DNA of 64,000 nucleotides from contig NZ_RQHS01000018.1 in the NCBI RefSeq assembly GCF_004770895.1, positions 124,001 to 188,000 of the forward strand, read 5' to 3'. Under the pieces are notes generated by a model, which saw only the letters and a list, made by a program, of their open reading frames with translations, was not told the origin of the DNA and did no database searches. The DNA comes from Leptospira dzoumogneensis. Lineage in GTDB: Bacteria; Spirochaetota; Leptospiria; Leptospirales; Leptospiraceae. The position numbers and the translations under genes are program-made. Shown in pieces: positions 25,432 through 34,357 of this stretch (the stretch's first letter is position 1; the number at the start of each line of letters is the position of its first letter).

Positions 25432-25698
25432 ATGCGAACTAAAAAAAGGATTTTGATCTTACTATTGGTTTTATCTTCGCTTGGTTTTGTAAATTGTGAT
25501 GCGTATAACGATCTATACGGAACCGGAGGAAACGATAAGAGCGACAAGAAAAATTGTAATGCAGCAGCTGCATTATATTTAACCTGCTCTAACGAAAACC
25601 CAGGATATGCAAATACTGCATGTTCTTCCCAATATCTATTGGCAGTCGGTGCCTGCGGTTACGGCGGGGGAAGTGGAGGAGGCGGGGGAGGTTACTAA
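25432..25698 (+). CDS. Small glycine-rich lipoprotein (88 aa)
   Basis: Starts at ATG 25432, seven bases after GGAG; an ATG at 25426 is too close to that site. The signal sequence (MRTKKRILILLLVLSSLGF) ends in VNC, a spirochaetal lipobox. The mature protein has several cysteines (KNCNAAAALYLTCS, NTACSSQYLLAVGACG) and finishes in a run of Gly with Ser and Tyr. The cysteines could form disulfides. No family was recognised. A strong terminator follows. Confidence 0.78.
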   Translation: MRTKKRILILLLVLSSLGFVNCDAYNDLYGTGGNDKSDKKNCNAAAALYLTCSNENPGYANTACSSQYLLAVGACGYGGGSGGGGGGY

Positions 25699-25715
25699 AC
25701 CTTCTCCCCAGTATA

Positions 25716-25751
25716 AAAAGCGGATCAGGGTTAGTCGCTTGATCCGCTTTT
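25716..25751. terminator. Bidirectional terminator
   Basis: AAAAGCGGATCA and TGATCCGCTTTT form a perfect 12-bp stem with a 12-base loop between two convergent genes. The flanking A- and T-tracts serve termination on both strands. Confidence 0.85.
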
Positions 25752-25764
25752 CATTTCATTTTTG

Positions 25765-26673
25765 CTAGGAAAGAATTTCTACATTCCATTCTTTTAAATT
25801 AGTTAATACATAATCCAAAAGTGCAGCCTGTGCTTTTTTAGAATCCTTAGTGTCTATCTCTGGACCGAACTTCATATGGATCTTTCTGTCCCTATAAAGG
25901 CTTCCTAGATCCTTCCAAACCTTACCATTCTCCCAAAAGTCGGTTTTGATCGCAAAGGGAACCACAGGAACTCCCGCTCTGGAAGCAAGTTTGACCGCGA
26001 TAGAATTAAATTCAGCAGGATTAAAAGTTCTAGTTCTTGTGCTTTGAGGAAATACTACGATAGATACTCCTTTTTTCAGAAGATTCGCGCCTTCTTCCAA
26101 TACCTTGACTAGGTCCTCTCTTGGATTGTCCCGTCCTACTGCGATCGGGTCCCTGCTTCTCATAATAGGGCCGAAATAACCCTTTATTAAACTTTCTTTA
26201 ACTACATAGGTAAGTCTTCTATGAGGCACTAAAAAATAGGAAAATACGAAAGTTTCCAAAACACTCATATGGTTTCCTGCAAAAACCACAGGCCCCTTAG
26301 GAGAGACAACATTCTCTAAATTTTCAATTTGGAATTTGCCTTGGCAGCCTTCGATCAGATCCAGGATCCCTCCGGATAATTCTATCCAACGTGGATCGAA
26401 AAACTTTCCTTTTAGAGCATTCTGTCTTGCGATCATGATCTGTCGGAAGTATCCGTATAAAAATGTAAGATCGGAACCGAATAGGATCCGATCTAAGAGC
26501 CATCTTCTCCGATTAGAAGGAGTGATATATCTCAAGCTCACTCCATCTCTTAGTTCGATCCTGCGTCCCAGCTCTTCCTTGGTTAAGTCGTAGATCCCGG
26601 TTTTTAGCGCCGAATCCGGGATTTTAACTATAGGTGTTGTGATCTTATCATGAATGGATTCTGTTAAACTCAC
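25765..26673 (-). CDS. PlsC-like lysophospholipid acyltransferase
   Basis: A 302-residue acyltransferase of the 1-acyl-glycerol-3-phosphate type, expected at the inner membrane. The catalytic box reads GNHMSVLETF, so the usual HX4D is HX4E. The second box is FPQSTRTRTFNP in place of FPEGTR. Further downstream is GVPVVPFAIKTDFW, a typical hydrophobic-pocket motif. Both changes look like a divergent subfamily rather than decay, since the gene is otherwise whole. It ends 14 bases from the shared terminator, and leuD lies 127 bases upstream on the same strand. Confidence 0.85.
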   Translation of the reverse strand: MSLTESIHDKITTPIVKIPDSALKTGIYDLTKEELGRRIELRDGVSLRYITPSNRRRWLLDRILFGSDLTFLYGYFRQIMIARQNALKGKFFDPRWIELSGGILDLIEGCQGKFQIENLENVVSPKGPVVFAGNHMSVLETFVFSYFLVPHRRLTYVVKESLIKGYFGPIMRSRDPIAVGRDNPREDLVKVLEEGANLLKKGVSIVVFPQSTRTRTFNPAEFNSIAVKLASRAGVPVVPFAIKTDFWENGKVWKDLGSLYRDRKIHMKFGPEIDTKDSKKAQAALLDYVLTNLKEWNVEILS

Positions 26674-26800
26674 TCTAGGTTCCTTTTAGAAGCGAAAGAA
26701 TGACGAACATATTAATTTTCCCCGAATTCTTTTCCAGCTAATAAAAGGTTTTTTAAGATCTATTGTGCAGAGCACCGTTACGAAAATTTTGGAGAGAAGG

Positions 26801-27427
26801 TCACCAATGTACTTCCAAAAACGGTTTTTCCGTTTTGCGTTTTTGTTCGAAATCCAAGATCTCTTTTTCATTTTTTAGAGTGATATCTATATCATCTAAA
26901 CCTTCTCGGATCCGATTTACGGAAGCAGGATCCAAATGAAAGAAGAAGGTCCTGTCTCCCGCTTGCACTTCCAAATTTTCAAGATCGATCCTAATCTGTG
27001 ATCCGGGATTATTAGAAACCCATTCATTTAGATAAAAGATCTCTTCTTCTTTCAGACGAACTAATGCGATCCCGTTCTTAGCGGAATTGATAGAGAATAT
27101 ATCCGCGAAAGAAGGAGCCAAAATCGCTCTAAATCCGAAATCCGCAAGAGCCCAAGGCGCATGTTCTCTACTGGAACCGCAGCCGAAATTTTTTCCAGCC
27201 ACAAGAACACTCGCATTCTTAAATCCTTCTTTGTTCAAAATGAATTCAGGATTTTGAATATTTCCTTCTAAATCCGAATATCTCCAGTCATGAAATAAAT
27301 GTTTTCCGAAACCTTTCTTGTCTATCAATTTCATGAATTGTTTAGGAAGTATTTGGTCCGTATCAATATCCTCTCTTGGGATAGAGACCGGGACTCCCGT
27401 ATGTATTGTCCAAATTTTTGAGCTCAT
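26801..27427 (-). CDS. leuD: 3-isopropylmalate dehydratase small subunit
   Basis: A 208-residue swivel-domain subunit. Family motifs are [16 protein letters not shown] near 18, [37 protein letters not shown] near 75-111 and NGIALVRL near 118. With LeuC it isomerises 2-isopropylmalate in leucine synthesis; in Leptospira the same enzyme is thought also to serve the citramalate route to isoleucine. Its ATG overlaps the leuC stop by four bases, so the two are coupled. Confidence 0.97.
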   Translation of the reverse strand: MSSKIWTIHTGVPVSIPREDIDTDQILPKQFMKLIDKKGFGKHLFHDWRYSDLEGNIQNPEFILNKEGFKNASVLVAGKNFGCGSSREHAPWALADFGFRAILAPSFADIFSINSAKNGIALVRLKEEEIFYLNEWVSNNPGSQIRIDLENLEVQAGDRTFFFHLDPASVNRIREGLDDIDITLKNEKEILDFEQKRKTEKPFLEVHW

Positions 27428-28827
27428 GCCATTTTCCTCACATCTGAAAATTTTCCGGTTACCGCCGCAGCCGCTGCCATAGAAGGACTGACCAAATGAG
27501 TTCTTCCACCTCTACCTTGCCTTCCTTCAAAATTACGGTTAGAAGTAGAAGCGCATCTTTCCCCCGGTTGTAATACATCGTCGTTCATTGCAAGGCAAAG
27601 AGAACAACCGGGTTCCCTCCATTCGAATCCTGCCTCTTTGAAAATTTTATCTAAACCTTCCAATTCCGCCTGACGTTTTACGGAACCGGAACCTGGCACC
27701 ACCAATGCCTGGACACCAGGATGGACTTTTTTTCCTTTAGCAATATCCGCAGCGGATCTCAAGTCTTCTATCCTTGAATTCGTACAGGAGCCTATGAATA
27801 CCTTATCAATTTTGATCTCTGAGATTGGAGTTCCGGGTTTTAAGCCCATATACTCCAACGCGTTCCGAGCGGTTTCTTTTGCTCGTGTATCCTTGAATTC
27901 TTCCGGATCCGGAACAACACCTCCGATGGATAAAGATTGAGAAGGATTTGTTCCCCAGGTAACCTGAGGTTCTATTTTAGAAATATCTAATTCTATAATC
28001 TCATCGTAGACTGCATCTTTATCCGTGAAGAATGTTTTCCAATATTCCACAGCTTTATCGAAATTTTCTCCTTTAGGGATCAGCTTTCTATCTTTCAAAT
28101 AATCGAATGTGATCCGGTCAGGTGCGATCAAACTTGCTCTTGCTCCCGCTTCGATACTCATATTACAAAGAGTCATTCTTCCTTCCATAGAAAGGGAACT
28201 GATCCATTCTCCCGAATATTCCATGGTGAATCCTCTTCCACCTGAGGTCCCGATCTTGGAAATAAGTTCTAATACCACGTCTTTAGCAGTGATCCCAAAA
28301 CCGGGTTTACCTGCAAAACGTACCAACATGGATTTTGTTTTGGCCTGTTTTAAAGTTTGGGTGGCAAGCACATGTTCCACTTCGCTTGTTCCTATTCCGA
28401 ATGCCAATGCACCGAATGCTCCATGAGTCGCAGTATGAGAATCTCCGCATACGATTACGGAACCGGGGATGGTAAATCCTAACTCGGGACCCAATACATG
28501 CACGATACCTTGTTCAGGATCTTCCGGTCCGAATAAACGAACTCCGAAGTCTCTGCAGTTTTTTTCCATTGTATCTATTTGCAATCTGGAGACAGGACCT
28601 GCCGCATCTCTATTCTTACGATCCCTTGTGGAAACATTATGGTCCACAACTCCGAAAGTAAGATCCGTCCTTCTTACATTTCTATTCTTTGTTCTTAAAC
28701 CTTCGAATGCCTGAGCGGAAGTCACTTCATGAAGAATATGACGGTCCACATATAAAATGGATTCAGAATCGGAATTCTCCGAGATCCGATGGCTTTCCCA
28801 AATTTTGTCGTATAAAGTTTGTCCCAT
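27424..28827 (-). CDS. leuC: 3-isopropylmalate dehydratase large subunit
   Basis: A 467-residue aconitase-family subunit carrying a 4Fe-4S cluster. It has [21 protein letters not shown] near 25, [10 protein letters not shown] near 62, [32 protein letters not shown] near 127-158, and the cluster cysteines in IGSCTNSR near 347 and in [11 protein letters not shown] near 410. All ligands are present. It heads the leuCD unit and is divergent from a LysR gene, with a perfect palindrome between them. Confidence 0.97.
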   Translation of the reverse strand: MGQTLYDKIWESHRISENSDSESILYVDRHILHEVTSAQAFEGLRTKNRNVRRTDLTFGVVDHNVSTRDRKNRDAAGPVSRLQIDTMEKNCRDFGVRLFGPEDPEQGIVHVLGPELGFTIPGSVIVCGDSHTATHGAFGALAFGIGTSEVEHVLATQTLKQAKTKSMLVRFAGKPGFGITAKDVVLELISKIGTSGGRGFTMEYSGEWISSLSMEGRMTLCNMSIEAGARASLIAPDRITFDYLKDRKLIPKGENFDKAVEYWKTFFTDKDAVYDEIIELDISKIEPQVTWGTNPSQSLSIGGVVPDPEEFKDTRAKETARNALEYMGLKPGTPISEIKIDKVFIGSCTNSRIEDLRSAADIAKGKKVHPGVQALVVPGSGSVKRQAELEGLDKIFKEAGFEWREPGCSLCLAMNDDVLQPGERCASTSNRNFEGRQGRGGRTHLVSPSMAAAAAVTGKFSDVRKMA

Positions 28828-28892
28828 ATTTCCCTCTTGTTAAAGAAGGTATCAAATTTACTGATATAATGCAAATAAATTGGTTTTATAAA

Positions 28893-28915
28893 ACATATAA
28901 CTAAAAGTTATATGT
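28893..28915. promoter_or_regulatory. Perfect inverted repeat, likely LysR-type operator
   Basis: ACATATAACT-AAA-AGTTATATGT, two perfect 10-bp arms. Inside it lies TAACTAAAAGTTA, which is the T-N11-A core of LysR-family boxes. It ends four bases before the lysR ATG and about 65 bases from the leuC start, so the regulator may repress itself and act on leuCD. Confidence 0.75.
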
Positions 28916-28919
28916 TCCT

Positions 28920-29819
28920 ATGGAATTCAGACAGATCGTTTATTTTCTGGAAATTTCGGAATCGGGAACATTCCAAAAGGCAGCTTCCCGTTTGGGGTTA
29001 ACGCAGCCCGCTCTCTCCAAGCAGATCTATCTTTTGGAAAAAGAATTAGGTGTTAGCGTTTTGGAAAGAGGGGGAAGGTCGGTTAGACTCACTCACGAAG
29101 GAGAAAGATTTTACCAGTATTCCATCCGGATGAAAGAATTATGGGAAGAGATCCAAGATGGTTTTTCCAAGGAAAATGAACTAAAAGGAAATTATTCCAT
29201 CTCCGCAGGTGGAACAGTATCCGCTTGGATCCTGCCTCAGATCTTAAAAGAGATCCTAAAAAAAAGACCGGGACTTTCCCTTTCCGTAAGAGAAGGAGAT
29301 GCCCAGGAAACCAGAGACTCGGTATTAAAGGGAGAAGTAGACCTGGGGATCTTGACCGGTCCTATCTCGGAACCGAGTCTGAATATTCTGGAATTTTTAT
29401 CTGATCGGATCTTTCCTGTTGCTGCAAAAGATCATCCAATCTTTCTAAAAAAGAAAATTAGAATAGAAGATCTGAAAAAACAATCCTATGTATTATTCCA
29501 TCCGGGTTCAGCACTTAGGAAAGCAGTGGAGAAGAGAATAAAATCATTCTCCAAAGAATTCGGTCCTAAGATCGCAATGGAACTTAGAAGTGTAGAATCA
29601 GTCATTAAATCCTTAGAAGCAGGACTCGGGATCGGTTTTTTATCCGAATATTCTATCGGTCCTAAACTCAAAAAAATACATTTCGAAGAATGGAATGTAG
29701 AAAGGAAATTTTATCTTTGTTACCGCAAAAAATCAGGACCGGGACTTGCTTTACTTGCGGAGGAAATTTTAAGATCCTCTCAAAAATGGGGATCTGAGAG
29801 AGAACCTTCTTCCTTTTGA
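28920..29819 (+). CDS. LysR-family transcriptional regulator divergent from leuCD
   Basis: A 299-residue LysR protein. The N-terminal winged helix-turn-helix is canonical (MEFRQIVYFLEISESGTFQK, LGLTQPALSKQIYLLEKELG). The C-terminal effector domain has two periplasmic-binding-protein-like halves (LKGEVDLGILTGP, GLGIGFLSEYS). The divergent arrangement with leuCD suggests control of branched-chain amino-acid genes, by inference. No ribosome site is visible: the operator palindrome reaches almost to the ATG, so the message may be leaderless or nearly so. Confidence 0.92.
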   Translation: MEFRQIVYFLEISESGTFQKAASRLGLTQPALSKQIYLLEKELGVSVLERGGRSVRLTHEGERFYQYSIRMKELWEEIQDGFSKENELKGNYSISAGGTVSAWILPQILKEILKKRPGLSLSVREGDAQETRDSVLKGEVDLGILTGPISEPSLNILEFLSDRIFPVAAKDHPIFLKKKIRIEDLKKQSYVLFHPGSALRKAVEKRIKSFSKEFGPKIAMELRSVESVIKSLEAGLGIGFLSEYSIGPKLKKIHFEEWNVERKFYLCYRKKSGPGLALLAEEILRSSQKWGSEREPSSF

Positions 29820-29830
29820 AAGGAAGAAGG
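29805..29830. terminator. Palindromic hairpin between convergent genes
   Basis: CCTTCTTCCTTT-TG-AAAGGAAGAAGG is a perfect 12-bp inverted repeat that includes the lysR stop codon. It lies between the convergent lysR and hydrolase genes. It lacks a long U-tract but is well placed for two-way termination. Confidence 0.5.
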
Positions 29831-29838
29831 TGAACAAC

Positions 29839-30840
29839 TTATTTTACTCCGGTTTTATGTAAAAAATCCAAAACTTCTTTTTGGACCTTCTCCTTATCGG
29901 AGAATACATGTTTGGAAGTCAGAACATGGCTTCCTTCTTCTATTTGAGCCTTTGTATTTAAAGGATTCGGATTATCTCCGCCTATTTTATCAAAACCTTT
30001 CAGCATTGCATCTACGCTCGCCGTTTTGTCCTGATGATCTTTGTCCTTATAATAATATACTAATAGAGTAGGGACTTTGATCTTCTCAAAACTATGCTGG
30101 CTTAGAACGAACTTAGTTGCATTACTTACGTGTTGGATAGCGGATAAATATTGATCCTTATACCAATGTTCGTAATATTGTTCTCCAATTCCGTCATCCG
30201 GAGTTTTAGGAGGGGATTTTCTGATCTTTCCTTGCACCGTTTCTCCGAATGTCATTCCACCCGGATAAAAGAATATTTTAGCAAGTGGAACCGCAAAATC
30301 GAAAAATGGGGAGAATAATACCAGATCCTTGATCTTATCCGGATATTTTCCCGCCAAATAAACCGAGATCAAACCGCCCATACTTGTTCCCATAAGTATA
30401 GTTTGATTTCCTAATTTATCCATCATTAATAGAGTTTCTTCCGCTACGCGCAGGTATTCGGTGAAAGGAGTGTCTCTATGATCTTCGTTATTGGTTCCGT
30501 GACCTGGAAGTCTTAAGTAGTAAGTATTCGCCTTGAGAGAGGCGGAAATTTTATCTACAGTTTCTTCTCCTTCTGCGCGGGACGCGCCGAAACCATGTAT
30601 GTATAGAATTGTATATTCCGTTTTACCTGGAGAATAGCGGATCAGTTTTTCTTCCGAGCCTGGCCTACCGTGAAGTGATTTGGTCTCTTCTAATTTAGTT
30701 TTATAGAACGAATCGAAACTTTGAGTTAAGTCCGCCTTTGGGTGGAATTCATATTTGGGAAATGTAGCGTAATAGATCCCCAAATAGGCGATAAGCACAG
30801 CACCTAGGCCGATCGAAACCCGTTTGAATATTTTTTTCAT
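29839..30840 (-). CDS. Alpha/beta hydrolase, membrane-anchored
   Basis: A 333-residue hydrolase. The ATG at 30840 is chosen because GGAGAGAAGG sits just before it; an in-frame TTG at 30852 would use part of that site as codons. An N-terminal hydrophobic segment (VSIGLGAVLIAYLGIYYATF) anchors or exports it. The fold markers are YIHGFGASRAEGEE (oxyanion), the nucleophile elbow GTSMGG near residue 152 and a C-terminal GSHVLTSKHVF with the likely catalytic His. The substrate is unknown; monoglyceride lipase or carboxylesterase is possible. Confidence 0.88.
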   Translation of the reverse strand: MKKIFKRVSIGLGAVLIAYLGIYYATFPKYEFHPKADLTQSFDSFYKTKLEETKSLHGRPGSEEKLIRYSPGKTEYTILYIHGFGASRAEGEETVDKISASLKANTYYLRLPGHGTNNEDHRDTPFTEYLRVAEETLLMMDKLGNQTILMGTSMGGLISVYLAGKYPDKIKDLVLFSPFFDFAVPLAKIFFYPGGMTFGETVQGKIRKSPPKTPDDGIGEQYYEHWYKDQYLSAIQHVSNATKFVLSQHSFEKIKVPTLLVYYYKDKDHQDKTASVDAMLKGFDKIGGDNPNPLNTKAQIEEGSHVLTSKHVFSDKEKVQKEVLDFLHKTGVK

Positions 30841-30972
30841 CCTTCTCTCCAATTATTTTGCGGATTGAAATGAGCGACGAAAAGGATATTAGGAACCCTT
30901 TATTTTGAGGCAAGGACTTTTGTTGGAAGAAATATTATGATTTAGACCGGGTTCTTCATTAATGAGCGGTGT

Positions 30973-31404
30973 TTATGCTCTTTTTTTCTTTTCCGAATCC
31001 AATTGGAAAAGCACATCCGAAAGATGGAACTCACCTAACTTTGCTTCCAGAGCGGATTGGGCCTCTTGGAAAATCCCGGTTAAAGTGGTTTGGATCTTTT
31101 TACCCACAGGGCATTTAGGGTTCGGTTTGTCATGGATGGAGAATAGAGGAGCCTCCGTTTCCACTGCCTTATAGATCTGTAAAAGTTGGATCTCCTCAGG
31201 AGATTTGGCAAGTTTGGCACCCGCCACACCTTGTTTGGAAACCACGAGGCCTGCTTTTTTTAATTTTCCCAATAGGTTTCGGACTACAACCGGATTTGTT
31301 CCAATACTATCCGCCATAATTTGAGAGGAACTGGCTTCTTCTCCATCCCTGTCGATCAAGGAAAGAATATGGATTGCAATGGAATATCTGCTCGGAATCG
31401 ACAT
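30973..31404 (-). CDS. Rrf2-family transcriptional regulator
   Basis: A 143-residue Rrf2 protein with the family's N-terminal winged helix (YSIAIHILSLIDRD, SSSQIMADSIGTNPVVVRNLLGKLKKAGLV). It has a single Cys (NPKCPVGKKIQ), so it lacks the three-cysteine cluster site of IscR/NsrR and is closer to YwnA-type members. It may sense redox or thiol state through that Cys, by analogy only. Both neighbours face away, so the target is not obvious. Confidence 0.9.
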   Translation of the reverse strand: MSIPSRYSIAIHILSLIDRDGEEASSSQIMADSIGTNPVVVRNLLGKLKKAGLVVSKQGVAGAKLAKSPEEIQLLQIYKAVETEAPLFSIHDKPNPKCPVGKKIQTTLTGIFQEAQSALEAKLGEFHLSDVLFQLDSEKKKRA

Positions 31405-31583
31405 CTTTCCCTCTTAGTTGATAATGGACGATGTTTCGGATTCGCCAATCATATTTTCAGACGATCGAAATATCTGGGAAGTCTCTTGCCAGGGAATAAA
31501 AAACAAATTTGGGTCTATTTTTTCGTTTTCCCCTGGTTTAAGAAATATATTTCTGATTTCTGCAATTTCTCGGAGGCAATCCT

Positions 31584-33059
31584 ATGTTCGCTAAATATTC
31601 GACTCTATTATTAGGGGCATTGTTCTTTTTTCACTGCGGTAAAAAACTACCTGTTTCCATGATAACTGCCACTTCTATGGATAGCGGTCTGCCATTCGAG
31701 ATCTTGGACGGAAAAAAATGGAGACCGGAAGAAGGTGCCAAATTCGTTAAACTTCATTTTTATCCGGATGAGACCTTCTTATTATCCAAGATAGAAGTAG
31801 AATCCTGCAACGGGGACTTCTCCGATCCTATCACCGCCTATATTAATTTTGATGAATATAGTCAGGAATTATCCACAGGATCTACCGCCGCAGTTACCTT
31901 TGACGCGCCTAAAAGTACTCGTTCAGTGACTTTTAACTTTCACAGAAATGCAAATCTATGCGTTCAAAAAGTGAACTTTTTCGACGACAAAGGTTCCAGG
32001 ATGAAATGGAAGGGCCCAAAGGTGGTAGAAGCTTCCGTAACCGCATCCGAAACCGCGAAACCGAATCTTTCTTATGATGTGATGAACTTATTCGATTCCA
32101 GATACGAATATGCTTGGGCTTCCGATAAAAAAGGTCCGGGAGTGACTCTGGATTTCGACTTTAAAGAAACTCAAAAAATAAAATCCATCAAGATCTGGAA
32201 CGGCTACCAAAGATCGGACAGACATTGCCAGACAAACGGAAGATTAAAAACGGCAACTCTTACAGGTGATAATGGTTTTGAAGAAAAGATAGAAGTAGCG
32301 GATATCATGGGGCCTCAGACCATCCAGTTCTCCAAAACTTTCGAAGGTAAAAAATTAAAACTTAAAGTAGATTCTATTTATACGGGAAAAGATTATAAAG
32401 GACTTGTGATCAGCGAGGTCCGTTTTTCGGACGGAGATGATTGGATCCTGCCGAATCCGATGGAACAAGTGAAGAAGATCGCAAAAAATAACTTTTTCCA
32501 ATTCTCCGCGGCTAATATAGATAATGTTCTGAACTGGAGTTATGTGGGAGGAGAATACACCGGAGACATTCCTACTTCTTCCAATACAAACGTGGAACAA
32601 CCTGCACAAACTACCGAAGCTGCTGCAGAGGCATCTACCGGAGAAGAACAGGCTCCTGAAGCAGGTCTTATTTCTTCTAACTGGACTTTACGTTTAAGAT
32701 CTGACGGAAGCCTTTTCTTCGAAGGAAATACGACTGAAGCGGACGGGGATGGACAGATCAATAAAAGTTTCTTTGCATTAGGAAATTATGAAGTAAAAGA
32801 AGCTAAGCCGGACGGTTTGAAACTTCGTATATTCGGTCTGGTCAGAAAAATGAGCCAAAGAGAATATAACGAAGATTATTACGGAGGGGATTGTAATGGC
32901 TGCGGAAGAGACTGTAATAATAGCCAGGATTCCGAAAATGGAGAGAAAATTTTCCAAGAACAGATACTTCTCCGCAAGTCCGGAAATAAACTTTTCATAA
33001 AGAATGAAAATCCTGGGAAAGTTTTCCAATTTGCTACTTTGGAATTGGTTCAGGAATAA
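31584..33059 (+). CDS. Lipoprotein with NADase-type glycan-binding (discoidin-like) domains
   Basis: A 491-residue lipoprotein, lipobox LFFFHC (Cys18). Residues 20-150 form one beta-rich module. Residues 155-300 form a discoidin-like module of the kind often called NADase-type glycan-binding (NLFDSRYEYAWASDKKGPGVTLDF, IKIWNGYQRSDRHCQTNGRLKTATL). An Ala/Thr/Glu-rich linker (about 335-365) leads to a C-terminal beta domain containing a Cys-rich loop (GGDCNGCGRDC near 433). The name does not imply NADase activity. It is probably exposed on the surface and may bind sugars. It is followed after three bases by another lipoprotein gene. Confidence 0.8.
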   Translation: MFAKYSTLLLGALFFFHCGKKLPVSMITATSMDSGLPFEILDGKKWRPEEGAKFVKLHFYPDETFLLSKIEVESCNGDFSDPITAYINFDEYSQELSTGSTAAVTFDAPKSTRSVTFNFHRNANLCVQKVNFFDDKGSRMKWKGPKVVEASVTASETAKPNLSYDVMNLFDSRYEYAWASDKKGPGVTLDFDFKETQKIKSIKIWNGYQRSDRHCQTNGRLKTATLTGDNGFEEKIEVADIMGPQTIQFSKTFEGKKLKLKVDSIYTGKDYKGLVISEVRFSDGDDWILPNPMEQVKKIAKNNFFQFSAANIDNVLNWSYVGGEYTGDIPTSSNTNVEQPAQTTEAAAEASTGEEQAPEAGLISSNWTLRLRSDGSLFFEGNTTEADGDGQINKSFFALGNYEVKEAKPDGLKLRIFGLVRKMSQREYNEDYYGGDCNGCGRDCNNSQDSENGEKIFQEQILLRKSGNKLFIKNENPGKVFQFATLELVQE

Positions 33060-33062
33060 ACC

Positions 33063-33644
33063 TTGTTTAGAAAAGTTTTACTTCTTCTTTTCGTTTTGAG
33101 TTTGTTCTCCTGCGAAAAGGAAAAAAGTTCTGATCCTTCTTTTTCCCTGAATTTATCCGGGAAAAAGGGGGGAGTTCCGGTCCGTATAGATTGGATCTAT
33201 AAGGGTTTCCCCGGAGAAATGAAAATTTACGAACTGGCTTCCCAGAGGCCGGTACAGCTCTGGGATACAAATACGGTTTCGGACTTAAGCCTGGCTCCGG
33301 TTTCCAGTCTGATAGAAGATTCGAAATTAGTTTTGGGTCCGGGAGAAACCAGAAAGTTTGCTTTAGTATATAAGAATGAAACGAAGGAGAAATTGTATTT
33401 CTTCGCTGCGCCTCATTCTGTGAATCCGCCCGAATTCGGTTTTGGTTTTAAATTCAAATGTCTTTGTGTGAACCATTTATTCCAAGTGGAACCAGGTTCT
33501 GTTTGGTATAGGATCGTAGAGATCCGCACAATGCCGAACTGGGCAAGTGATCCGTTCCAGATCACTCATACTTTGGTGAGAGTGGATCCAAGCCAGGCAA
33601 AAGAATGGAGTAATTCAGGAACACATTCCCATTCGGATGAATGA
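33063..33644 (+). CDS. Lipoprotein with Cox11-like copper-motif domain
   Basis: Starts at TTG 33063, with AGGAA eight bases before it at the end of the previous gene. The 193-residue product has a lipobox LFSC (Cys17). The second half, FFAAPHSVNPPEFG...KFKCLCVNHLFQVEPGSVW, resembles the Cox11/CtaG region around its CFCF copper motif, with CLC instead. Cox11 delivers CuB copper to haem-copper oxidases, so copper binding is a guess worth testing. The His-rich tail THSHSDE is encoded by the left arm of a terminator hairpin and may not be functional. Confidence 0.6.
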   Translation: MFRKVLLLLFVLSLFSCEKEKSSDPSFSLNLSGKKGGVPVRIDWIYKGFPGEMKIYELASQRPVQLWDTNTVSDLSLAPVSSLIEDSKLVLGPGETRKFALVYKNETKEKLYFFAAPHSVNPPEFGFGFKFKCLCVNHLFQVEPGSVWYRIVEIRTMPNWASDPFQITHTLVRVDPSQAKEWSNSGTHSHSDE

Positions 33645-33655
33645 GAATGTGTTTT
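33621..33655 (+). terminator. Terminator hairpin overlapping the 3' coding end
   Basis: ACACATTC-C-CATTC-GGAT-GAATG-A-GAATGTGT followed by TTTT. The long stem, with one C-A mismatch, includes the last codons and stop of the lipoprotein gene. Confidence 0.8.
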
Positions 33656-33709
33656 AAATAATATTAGAATATTTTAAAGTAATTATAAGGATGCCGCACT
33701 GGGCGCCGA

Positions 33710-34315
33710 TTATTGCTGGGTTTTAGGAGCTGCTGCAGGATCCGGTTTTACACAAACCAAAACCTTATTTTCCAGATAACATTCCGTTTCTGTTCCGTCT
33801 TTTTTGGTATAAGGTCCAGGATTGGAATTGCTGGAGTCGGTAAATTCCGTTACTAAAACGCTTCCGTCAGTGAATGTAACTTTTCCGGAACCTTTAATGA
33901 TCCCTTTTGCGAAATTTCCTCGGATCACGGTTCCGTTGGACCAGAAATACATTCCATCTCCTTCTTTCAGGTCGTTTACATAAATTCCTTCGAACTTGTC
34001 TCCGTTTTTGTAAACGAATTTGCCTTTACCTTCTCTCATTCCACTACTGAATCCGCCGGTATATATATCTCCTGTAGAATATACATAGGTGCCTGTGCCG
34101 TTCTCACAGTCGCCCGATTCGCAACGACCATCTTCACTTTCTTGGTCAGAATTCATGGATCTATTAGAAGCAGAATTTGAACCTTCTGGTCTGGACGAAC
34201 TAGCGCTTGCATTATTAGAAGATTGGGAAGTATCCTTGGTTTCCGAGGAAGAACAGTTGAATATTATAAAAAATGCGAAAATGGAAATCAGGGAACCTGT
34301 GAAAATTCGAGCCAT
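33710..34315 (-). CDS. MORN-repeat lipoprotein
   Basis: A 201-residue lipoprotein (lipobox FIIFNC, Cys21) with a Ser/Asn-rich disordered linker, then three to four MORN repeats between about residues 75 and 150 (GTGTYVYSTGDIYTGGF, GKGKFVYKNGDKFEGIY, GDGMYFWSNGTVIRGNF, GSGKVTFTDGS). Two Cys pairs (CESGDCENG and CYLENKVLVC) may form disulfides. MORN repeats bind lipids or proteins; here they would sit in the periplasm or on the surface. The role is unknown. Confidence 0.85.
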   Translation of the reverse strand: MARIFTGSLISIFAFFIIFNCSSSETKDTSQSSNNASASSSRPEGSNSASNRSMNSDQESEDGRCESGDCENGTGTYVYSTGDIYTGGFSSGMREGKGKFVYKNGDKFEGIYVNDLKEGDGMYFWSNGTVIRGNFAKGIIKGSGKVTFTDGSVLVTEFTDSSNSNPGPYTKKDGTETECYLENKVLVCVKPDPAAAPKTQQ

Positions 34316-34357
34316 GGTAAAATTTTCGACCCTAAACTTAGTTTCGTCAATCCGATT

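Noticed and set aside
25660..25695. Glycine-codon run as a repeat element
   Set aside because: It is simply the Gly-rich tail of the small lipoprotein.
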